Assembly: GCA_021801545.1 (NCBI GenBank)
Contig: JAJYXX010000246.1
Span: forward strand, 1-6,098
Direction: 5' to 3'
Origin: Chloroflexota bacterium
Lineage (GTDB): Bacteria; Chloroflexota; Limnocylindria; Limnocylindrales; CSP1-4
DNA length: 6,098 nt
Shown here: piece by piece, positions 1 to 5,580 of the stretch
How positions within the stretch are numbered: the first letter of the stretch is position 1
How the letters are laid out: each line of letters opens with the position of its first letter
The notes under the pieces: model-generated
Seen by the model: only the letters and a program-made list of their open reading frames with translations
The model's database searches: none
What the model was told of the DNA's origin: nothing
Translations under genes and position numbers: made by a program

Positions 1-1358
1 AGCGACGCCACCGCAAGCTGGTAGGCGCCGTTGCCGAGCGACGAGAAGAACAGGAAGACGATGACGCCGTAGAGGATCTGGCCGACGACCTGCGAACCCT
101 TGCCGACGAGCCCGTAGAGCCCGAAGAACTCGCCCAGCTGCGCCCGCGGCGAGAGCCGGATCATGAACACGCGGTCGGCGACCTGGACGCCGCCCAGCCC
201 GCTGCCGAGGATCGCCCCCGCGACGAGGAAGAGCACGTTGCCGACGAGCGTGCCGGCCATGCCCAACGAGACGACGCCCAAGACGAGCCCCACGACCCAC
301 GAGGCGAGGACTGCCATCAGCGTCCGCTTCGGGCCGAAGCGGTCGACGAGCGCCCCCCAGGCGAAGCTCATGCCGATCGCCACGATCGTCAGCATCAGCA
401 GGATCATCAGGAACTGGGTCTGGGTGAAGCCCATCGCCCGGACCGCGATGACGCTCATCACCACGATCAGCGTGTTCACCGCGTCGCTGTAGAAGAACCG
501 CCCGATGAGGAAGCGCAGGAGCCCAGGGATCCGGCGCGCATCCTCGATCGTGACGAGCAGCTGCCCGAGCGAGGAGATCACGTCCCGCCAGGTGATCGGG
601 GTCGCCCCCGGCCGCCGCGTCTCCCGGACGATCAGGAAGATCGGGGCGGCGAAGATCGCAAACAGGACGGCGCTGATCGGGAAGATCGGTTCCGATTGCT
701 CGGTGCCCAGGAGGATGAGGATGAGGGCGACGAAGATCGTGCCCATGTAGCCTACCCCGACCCCGATCCCCGACAGCGCGCCGCGGGTTGACGGATACGA
801 GACCGCCGAGAGCGTCGCGTCGTAGTAGATGAGGGCGGCCTGGTAGCCGAAGTTGGCGACCGCAAACAGGAGCGCCCCGACGAGCGCCGGGCTCGGCCCG
901 ATGACCGCCGTCGGCACGATCGTCAGGACGGTGAAGAAGAGGAGGAACGGCAGGCGCCGACCGGCCCGGTCGCTGAGCGCACCCAGGACCGGCGAGACGA
1001 GCGCATTGAGCCCGACGCTGACCGCGACGGCGACCGAGTAGACGAGCTGGCCGGTGTCGTTGCCAAGCCGTTCGGGGGCGGTCAGCCAGAGTCCCATCGC
1101 GGTGGACACGATCGCGGCCGAGAAGATCGTGTTCGCGAAGTCGTACATCGCCCAGGCGGCGGGGACGCGAGCCCGCCCGCTCGGGGTCAATGCCGCCAGC
1201 CGGGCACCGATCGAGCGCCCGCGGGCCTCCGCCCGGGCGGCCGGGTCGGATGCAGACGACAATGCGGCCACGGGCGCCGACGGCGCCGACGCGGACGCGG
1301 ACGACCCGAGCACCGGCGCCAGCGGCGGCACAGGCGCGGACGGGTCCGGACCACTCAC
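1..1358 (-). CDS. UMF1/Atg22-family MFS transporter, 3' end outside window
   Basis: Reading the minus strand from GTG at 1358-1356 gives 452 open codons running off the window edge; perhaps 30-50 C-terminal residues are missing, judged by family length. It is a multi-pass inner-membrane protein with about 12 hydrophobic segments between residues 75 and 452. Family signatures: WAMYDFANTIF at 69-79, the MFS motif-A-like loop GALSDRAGRR at 126-135, NFGYQAALIYYD at 169-180, a second motif-A-like loop WGALVDRFGPKR at 334-345, and EFFGLYGLVGK at 410-420. The DFAN, NFGYQA and EFFGLY blocks are typical of UMF1/Atg22 proteins. Yeast Atg22 exports amino acids from the vacuole; bacterial substrates are largely unknown, so none is assigned. 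Residues 1-60 are Ala/Ser/Pro-rich and look disordered, so the true start could be one of the in-frame GTG codons slightly downstream. The chosen start is favoured by a -10-like box 7 nt upstream. The gene is divergent from the glycosyltransferase operon. Confidence 0.9.
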   Translation of the reverse strand, partial: MSGPDPSAPVPPLAPVLGSSASASAPSAPVAALSSASDPAARAEARGRSIGARLAALTPSGRARVPAAWAMYDFANTIFSAAIVSTAMGLWLTAPERLGNDTGQLVYSVAVAVSVGLNALVSPVLGALSDRAGRRLPFLLFFTVLTIVPTAVIGPSPALVGALLFAVANFGYQAALIYYDATLSAVSYPSTRGALSGIGVGVGYMGTIFVALILILLGTEQSEPIFPISAVLFAIFAAPIFLIVRETRRPGATPITWRDVISSLGQLLVTIEDARRIPGLLRFLIGRFFYSDAVNTLIVVMSVIAVRAMGFTQTQFLMILLMLTIVAIGMSFAWGALVDRFGPKRTLMAVLASWVVGLVLGVVSLGMAGTLVGNVLFLVAGAILGSGLGGVQVADRVFMIRLSPRAQLGEFFGLYGLVGKGSQVVGQILYGVIVFLFFSSLGNGAYQLAVAS

Positions 1359-1365
1359 GGCGCCG

Positions 1366-1371
1366 ATGATA
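1366..1371 (-). promoter_or_regulatory. Putative -10 box for the UMF1 transporter gene
   Basis: On the minus strand TATCAT lies at 1371-1366 and matches 5 of 6 positions of TATAAT. It is followed by 7 nt and then the GTG start at 1358. This spacing would place transcription initiation at or next to the start codon, which fits a leaderless mRNA. No Shine-Dalgarno sequence precedes this GTG. No convincing -35 element is visible at 16-18 nt further upstream. Confidence 0.45.
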
Positions 1372-1382
1372 GCGGCCGGGTG

Positions 1383-1388
1383 TACGAT
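1383..1388 (+). promoter_or_regulatory. Putative -10 box for the plus-strand operon
   Basis: TACGAT at 1383-1388 keeps the TAnnnT pattern and is followed by 7 nt and then GTG at 1396. This is the same geometry as the box on the opposite strand, and it supports a leaderless start at 1396 where no Shine-Dalgarno is seen. A -35 element is not evident. The two opposing boxes are only 11 nt apart, so the two promoters would overlap and could compete for polymerase. Confidence 0.4.
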
Positions 1389-1395
1389 CGGTGAC

Positions 1396-2109
1396 GTGAT
1401 CGAGCAGGGCGCCAGTCGCGACCTTCGCCGCTGGCGGCCCCAGGCATTCGGCACGGCCAGCGACCGTGACATCCGGGATCCGCTCGTCGAGCCGCTCTGG
1501 ATCGGCCGCCGCGTCCTCGTCCACCTCGAGCGCTCGGGCACCGGCCTGGACGTCGAGATCGTCGACGCCGCCGGCACGACCGTCAGCGCGGCAACCGCGG
1601 ACGGGCTCGAGGCGATCGTGGACGAGTTGCGCGACGCGCTCCGGGCCGAGTCGCTCGTCCTCGACGGCTACCTCACCCACCAGGCGACCGACAGCCCCTC
1701 GGCCAGCGGTCTCGGCAGCGTGGAGGTGCCGGGCGCCGCCGAGCTGACCACCCGGATGTTCCTCGGCCGCGGCACCCGGCACAAGGAGCTCGCCGAGGAG
1801 GCGCGGGCCGTCGCCGCCGCCGAGACCGCCGAGAGCCCGCTCGCCTTCGTCGCGGTCGACCTGCTCGCGATCGACGGCACGCCCCTCCTCGACGTCCCGC
1901 TCCTCGAGCGCAAGCGCCTCCTCGAGAGCGCGCTCGCGGAGACCGAGCTCGTGCGCCGGAGCGCCTACGTCCGACAGCCGATCGACAGCTGGCTGGGGAC
2001 CTGGCGCGCGCTGGGCTTCGTCTCGGTCGCGTTCAAGGCGGCCAACGGCCGCTACCAGCCCGGCGGCACCGCCCGCGACTGGGCGGTCGTCCGGATCCCG
2101 AAGCGGTAG
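1396..2109 (+). CDS. DNA-ligase adenylation-domain-like protein, catalytic residues lost
   Basis: A 237-aa soluble protein starting at GTG 1396; ATG 1366 is in frame but would add ten unlikely residues and overlap the divergent -10 box. It lines up with the nucleotidyltransferase domain of ATP-dependent (LigD/LigB-like) DNA ligases. Motif I, normally EPKWDGxR, reads EPLWIGRR at 32-39, so the AMP-accepting Lys is Leu34. Motif III, LDGE, reads LDGY at 89-92. Motif IIIa is well kept (FVAVDLLAIDG, 151-161, then PLLERKRLLE, 168-177). Motif IV, GxEGVVAK, reads GFVSVAFK at 207-214. Motif V, normally W-L-K-I-K, reads WAVVR at 229-233, just before the C-terminus. There is no OB-fold domain. The fold is probably kept but ligase chemistry is not expected. 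It is the first gene of the operon, with a 4-nt gap to the next. A binding, scaffold or regulatory role is possible but is inference. The assignment rests on motif alignment by eye. Confidence 0.72.
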   Translation: MIEQGASRDLRRWRPQAFGTASDRDIRDPLVEPLWIGRRVLVHLERSGTGLDVEIVDAAGTTVSAATADGLEAIVDELRDALRAESLVLDGYLTHQATDSPSASGLGSVEVPGAAELTTRMFLGRGTRHKELAEEARAVAAAETAESPLAFVAVDLLAIDGTPLLDVPLLERKRLLESALAETELVRRSAYVRQPIDSWLGTWRALGFVSVAFKAANGRYQPGGTARDWAVVRIPKR

Positions 2110-2113
2110 GCTC

Positions 2114-3517
2114 GTGCCGGCGTCCGTCCTCACGCCCGCCATCCGCGCCGAGATCGAGCGGCTCGGCCACGCCGACATCATGGTCGGTATCCCGAGCTTC
2201 AAGAACGCGACGACGATCGGCTACGTCGTCCGCGCCGCCCAGGCTGGTCTCGTCCAGTACTTCCCGGACCTGCGCCCGATCGTCGTCAACTCCGATGCCG
2301 GTTCGCCTGACGGGACCCAGCGGGTCGTCGTCGAGACCGAGCCGCCCGACTACGTCGAGCGGGTGCTGCTCGTGCGACCGGCCAACCGCCTCCAGCGCGT
2401 CAGCCTGACCTACCCCGAGGTCGACGGCGTCGGCGGCAAGGGGGCCGCCCTGCGGACGATCTTCGAGATCGCCGCCGCGCTCGAAGTCCAGGCCCTCGTC
2501 GTCGTCGACTCGGACCTCCGCTCGATCGTCCCCGAGTGGATCGAGCTCCTCGCCGGGCCGATCCTCAAGGGCGGCTACGATTTCGTGGCCCCGCTCTACA
2601 ACCGCTACAAGTACGACGGCACGATCACGAACACCGTCACCTACCCGCTCACCCGGGCCCTCTACGGGCGCCGGATCCGCCAGCCGATCGGGGGTGACTT
2701 CGGCGTCTCGGGCGACCTCGTCCGCCACTACCTCGAGCGCGACGACTGGACGCCCGACGTCAGCCGGTTCGGGATCGACATCTGGATGACGACGGTCGCG
2801 ATCACCGACGGGTTCGCGATCTGCCAGACACGCCTGGGGGCAAAGGTCCACGACCCGAAGGACCCGGGCGCAGACCTGGGGCCGATGTTCCGCCAGGTCG
2901 TCGCGACGATCCAGCGGCTCGCGGCAGCGAACGCCGAGCACTGGCTGCCGATCCGGGGCAGCCACGAGGTCCCGGCCTACGGATTCGAGCGGATCATGGA
3001 GCCACCGCCGCTCGAGGTGAACACGATCCGGCTCGTCTCCGAGTTCCACCAGGGCTCGCTCGGCCTGGCCGGGACATGGGCCGAGATGCTCGCCCCCGCG
3101 ACACACGAGATGGTGCTGGCGCTCGCGGCGGAGGCGGCGGCCGCGGTCGTGGCCGCGGAGCGCCGGCTCGGCATCCATGCGGCCGGAGTGAGCCCGGCCG
3201 GGGTCACGACCGACCAGATGTCCGACGCGCTGGCGGGGTTCAGCTTCCCCGACGACTGCTGGGCCCGGGTGATCTACGACCTCGTGATCGCAACGGCCCG
3301 CGACCCGGCCGCGGTGGACCGCTTCGTGGCCGCTCTCGTCCCCCTCTACTTCGGTCGGGTCGGGAGCTTCATCATCGAGAACCGGGGCCTGAGTGGCGAG
3401 CAGGCGGAGGAGCGGGCGGAGCGGCAGGCCCGCGAGTTCGAGCTCCTGAAGCCGTACCTCGTCGAGGGCTGGCAGCGCCTCGTGGCCGAGCAGGCGGCCG
3501 AGCAGGAGTCGGCGTGA
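2114..3517 (+). CDS. Mannosylglycerate-synthase-like glycosyltransferase (GT-A fold)
   Basis: A 467-aa cytoplasmic protein from GTG 2114; the next in-frame Met (residue 23) sits inside the first beta strand, so the upstream start is preferred. The N-terminal half is a GT-A domain: VGIPSFKNATTIG (24-36) forms the nucleotide-binding strand and loop, VNSDAGSPDGT (58-68) follows, GGKGAALR is at 107-114, and the metal-binding DxD is VDSDL (131-135, Asp132 and Asp134). QPIGGDFGVSG (190-200), the FGIDIW block (219-224) and AKVHD (243-247) match the layout of the GT78 mannosylglycerate synthase of Rhodothermus (QPLGGE, WGID, then a Lys/His segment). The C-terminal part (about 255-467) is helical, also as in that enzyme. 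Known GT78 enzymes transfer mannose from GDP-mannose to D-glycerate or related acids; the substrates here are not proven. Only a weak GGTAGG precedes the start, and translation probably relies on coupling to the gene before it. It overlaps the next gene by 4 nt. Confidence 0.75.
   Translation: MPASVLTPAIRAEIERLGHADIMVGIPSFKNATTIGYVVRAAQAGLVQYFPDLRPIVVNSDAGSPDGTQRVVVETEPPDYVERVLLVRPANRLQRVSLTYPEVDGVGGKGAALRTIFEIAAALEVQALVVVDSDLRSIVPEWIELLAGPILKGGYDFVAPLYNRYKYDGTITNTVTYPLTRALYGRRIRQPIGGDFGVSGDLVRHYLERDDWTPDVSRFGIDIWMTTVAITDGFAICQTRLGAKVHDPKDPGADLGPMFRQVVATIQRLAAANAEHWLPIRGSHEVPAYGFERIMEPPPLEVNTIRLVSEFHQGSLGLAGTWAEMLAPATHEMVLALAAEAAAAVVAAERRLGIHAAGVSPAGVTTDQMSDALAGFSFPDDCWARVIYDLVIATARDPAAVDRFVAALVPLYFGRVGSFIIENRGLSGEQAEERAERQAREFELLKPYLVEGWQRLVAEQAAEQESA
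3504..3508 (+). promoter_or_regulatory. Shine-Dalgarno that fixes the start of the Usp-GpgS gene
   Basis: AGGAG lies 5 nt before GTG 3514, inside the last codons of the preceding gene. It is the clearest ribosome-binding site in the window. It selects the GTGA overlap start over the long in-frame open stretch that extends upstream to 3076. That upstream stretch runs out of frame through the preceding glycosyltransferase gene. Confidence 0.65.
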
Positions 3518-5580
3518 CGGCCCGCCCACCCCTGCCCGCCCGCGTCCTCATCCCGGTCGCCAACCCGGCCACCGCCGAAGAGCTGATCCGGATCGGCGCC
3601 GATCTCGCCGACCGCCGCTCCGGGCAACTGACGGCGCTCGGGATCGTCGAGGTGCCAGAGGGGATGCCGCTCTCGGAGGGTGCGACGCGGGCCCGCCAGG
3701 CGCGCCGCCTCCTCCAGCGGGTCCTCGACTTCGCGCCCGAGGGGACGACGATCCACCCGATCGTGCGGATCGGCCGACGCGCGGCGGAGGGGATCATCGA
3801 GGCGGCCGCCGAACAGGAGGCGGACCTGATCATCTTCGGCTGGGGCGGCAAGGCGGGCGCCCGGAGCGGTCCGAAGTCCCCGCCGTCCCCGGCCGCCCGG
3901 TCGGCCCGGGACGGCGGCGGGGTCGTCGCCGCGACCGCCGGCCACGACGGCAGCCACGGGCCGGTGATCAGCCCGACGATCGACGAGGTCGTCCGCGAGT
4001 CACCGTGCGACATCGCGGTCGTGAAGCAGCGGGGCGCCAGGGAGATCCGGCGGATCCTCGTCCCGGTCCGGGGCGGCCCCCACGCCGAGCTCGCGCTCCA
4101 CTTCGCCCACGCGATCGCCCAGCGCCACGGGGCGCAGGTCGTCGTTCTTCACCTCGTCCCGCCGGGGATCACCCTGGCCGTCCGCGCCCAGGCCGAGCGA
4201 GCGCTCGCGGCGTTCATCCGCCAGCACATCGACGGGCACGGCGAACCGCTCCTGCGCGAGGCTGGCAACGTCCGGAACGCGATCCTGCGCGAGGCCGACA
4301 ACGCCGATCTCGTCATCCTGGGCGCCTCGGCCGCTCCGCCGACGGCCGGCGATGACGCCCACGGGATTCTCTTCGGGGCGCTCCCGGAGGCGGTCGCGAC
4401 CCGCGCCAAGTCGACCGTCGTCGTCGTCAAGACGCGCGAGCCCCTCAGCCGCCACACGTTCGAGCAGCTGGCCGAGAAGGCCGAGACGCTCGCCGCCGCG
4501 GACCGGGCTGCCGAGGAGGTGCGGGCAGTGCCGGCCCGCGTCGAGCGCTGGTTCGGCGAGTCGAACTTCCACCACGCGGAGTTCGGCGACCTGCGTCGAC
4601 TCGTCCAGCTGAAAGAGAAACAGAACGTCACGATCAGCCTCGTCCTGCCGACCCTGAATGAGGAGGAGACGATCGGCCCGATCGTGCGCCGGTCGATCCG
4701 CGAGCTCATGGGCCGCGTCCCGCTCCTCGACGAGATCCTCGTCATCGACTCCGCCTCCACGGACCGGACGCGCGAGGTCGCCGAGGCCGAGGGCGCCCGG
4801 GTCGTCCAGCACCCCGACGTCCTCCCCCGCTACGGCTCGTTCCGGGGCAAGGGCGAGGCGCTCTGGAAGAGCCTCTACGAGACGAGCGGCGACATCGTCG
4901 TCTGGGCGGACACCGACGTCCGGAACTGGCACCACCGGATGGTCTACGGGACACTCGGGCCGCTCCTCCACGAGCCACGGATCCAGTACGTCAAGGGCTA
5001 CTACCAGCGCCCGATCGTCGAAGACGGCGTTCTCAAGGAGGGCGGCGGCGGCCGGGTGACCGAGCTGGTGGCGCGACCGCTCATCAACCTCTTCTTCCCC
5101 GAGCTCTCGGGGTTCATCCAGCCCCTGTCGGGCGAGTACGCGGGCCGTCGCTCGCTGCTCGAGACGATCCCGTTCTTCACCGGCTACGCGGTCGAGATCG
5201 GGCACCTGATCGACATCGCCGAGCGGGTGGACCTCGAAGGGCTCGGCCAGGTGGACCTCGAACGGCGGATCCACCGCAATCAGGAGCTCGAGGGGCTCTC
5301 GCGGATGAGCTTCGTCATCCTCCAGGCGGTCGTGCGCCGGCTCGAGGAACGTCGCAAGGCGCGCCTGTTCGCGGAGCTTGGTTCGACGATGAAGCTGCCC
5401 CGCTCCGGGCGCGGCCACCTGAGCCTCGAGGTGATCGAGCTGGCCGACCAGGAGCGACCGCCGATGATCCGGATCCCGGAGTACCTCGAGCGACGGCAGG
5501 CGGCCGCGGGCCCACCGCCACTGGAGATCGTCGGACCGTCGTCCGTGGGCGCGGGGCCGACCGAACCGGCCGGCCGGTGA
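3514..5580 (+). CDS. gpgS: Tandem UspA - glucosyl-3-phosphoglycerate synthase fusion (GT81)
   Basis: A 688-aa protein from GTG 3514, overlapping the previous stop by GTGA. Residues 8-171 form a first UspA-like domain (ARVLIPVA at 9-16; SPCDIAVVK at 163-171). Residues 176-306 form a second (RRILVPVRGG at 179-188; DLVILGAS before 273; STVVVVK near 300). A helical linker leads to GpgS at about 350-640. GpgS evidence: WFGESNFHH before the core; the NDP-sugar strand LVLPTLNEEETIG (376-388); the metal-binding DTD (466-468) in VWADTDV; the acceptor loop GGGGRVTELVARPL (510-523); QPLSGEYAGRR (536-546); GYAVEIGHLID (557-567); His587, at the position of the His metal ligand in mycobacterial GpgS; and the C-terminal ERPPM signature. 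GpgS makes glucosyl-3-phosphoglycerate from NDP-glucose and 3-phosphoglycerate, the first step toward glucosylglycerate. All key GpgS residues I can check are present, so this half is predicted active. The Usp part may bind ATP and regulate it; that is inference. Confidence 0.92.
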   Translation: MTARPPLPARVLIPVANPATAEELIRIGADLADRRSGQLTALGIVEVPEGMPLSEGATRARQARRLLQRVLDFAPEGTTIHPIVRIGRRAAEGIIEAAAEQEADLIIFGWGGKAGARSGPKSPPSPAARSARDGGGVVAATAGHDGSHGPVISPTIDEVVRESPCDIAVVKQRGAREIRRILVPVRGGPHAELALHFAHAIAQRHGAQVVVLHLVPPGITLAVRAQAERALAAFIRQHIDGHGEPLLREAGNVRNAILREADNADLVILGASAAPPTAGDDAHGILFGALPEAVATRAKSTVVVVKTREPLSRHTFEQLAEKAETLAAADRAAEEVRAVPARVERWFGESNFHHAEFGDLRRLVQLKEKQNVTISLVLPTLNEEETIGPIVRRSIRELMGRVPLLDEILVIDSASTDRTREVAEAEGARVVQHPDVLPRYGSFRGKGEALWKSLYETSGDIVVWADTDVRNWHHRMVYGTLGPLLHEPRIQYVKGYYQRPIVEDGVLKEGGGGRVTELVARPLINLFFPELSGFIQPLSGEYAGRRSLLETIPFFTGYAVEIGHLIDIAERVDLEGLGQVDLERRIHRNQELEGLSRMSFVILQAVVRRLEERRKARLFAELGSTMKLPRSGRGHLSLEVIELADQERPPMIRIPEYLERRQAAAGPPPLEIVGPSSVGAGPTEPAGR
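3868..3960 (+). other. Low-complexity insertion in the first UspA nucleotide loop
   Basis: This stretch encodes residues 119-149 of the Usp-GpgS fusion, rich in Pro, Ala, Gly, Ser and Arg (pieces such as PKSPPSPAARSA and GHDGSHG). It lies between the GWGGKAG strand end (109-115) and the helix beginning ISPTIDEVV (152-160). In ordinary Usp domains these are joined by the short G-2x-G-9x-G(S/T) ATP loop. It is in frame and has no stop, so it is probably a flexible loop and not a sequencing error. Confidence 0.55.

Noticed and set aside
1054..1395. In-frame upstream extension of the ligase-like gene, and other plus-strand frames across 163-1041
   Set aside because: They are antisense to the UMF1 transporter, whose conserved blocks are clear on the minus strand. 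The extension has low-complexity Ala/Asp composition.
1385..1402. CGATC / GATCG inverted repeat as a firm operator
   Set aside because: The arms are only 5 bp and CGATC/GATCG words are very frequent across this window, so chance is a sufficient explanation.
1396..2109. Active ATP-dependent DNA ligase (for example a LigD-type end-joining enzyme)
   Set aside because: The motif I lysine and the motif III and IV glutamates are missing and there is no OB-fold domain. No Ku, polymerase or nuclease domain is nearby.
3076..3513. In-frame upstream extension of the Usp-GpgS gene
   Set aside because: It is Gly/Arg/Pro-rich, runs out of frame through the preceding glycosyltransferase gene, and a good Shine-Dalgarno marks GTG 3514 as the start.
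2033..3529. 498-codon open frame on the minus strand opposite the MGS-like gene
   Set aside because: It is rich in Arg, Asp, Glu, Gly and Val with no recognisable motif, as expected for the complement of a GC-rich gene. The plus strand there encodes clear glycosyltransferase motifs.
5500..5580. Possible terminator at the end of the Usp-GpgS gene
   Set aside because: There are GC-rich inverted words (GGCCGGCCGG) but no T-run, and the next gene starts within the stop codon.
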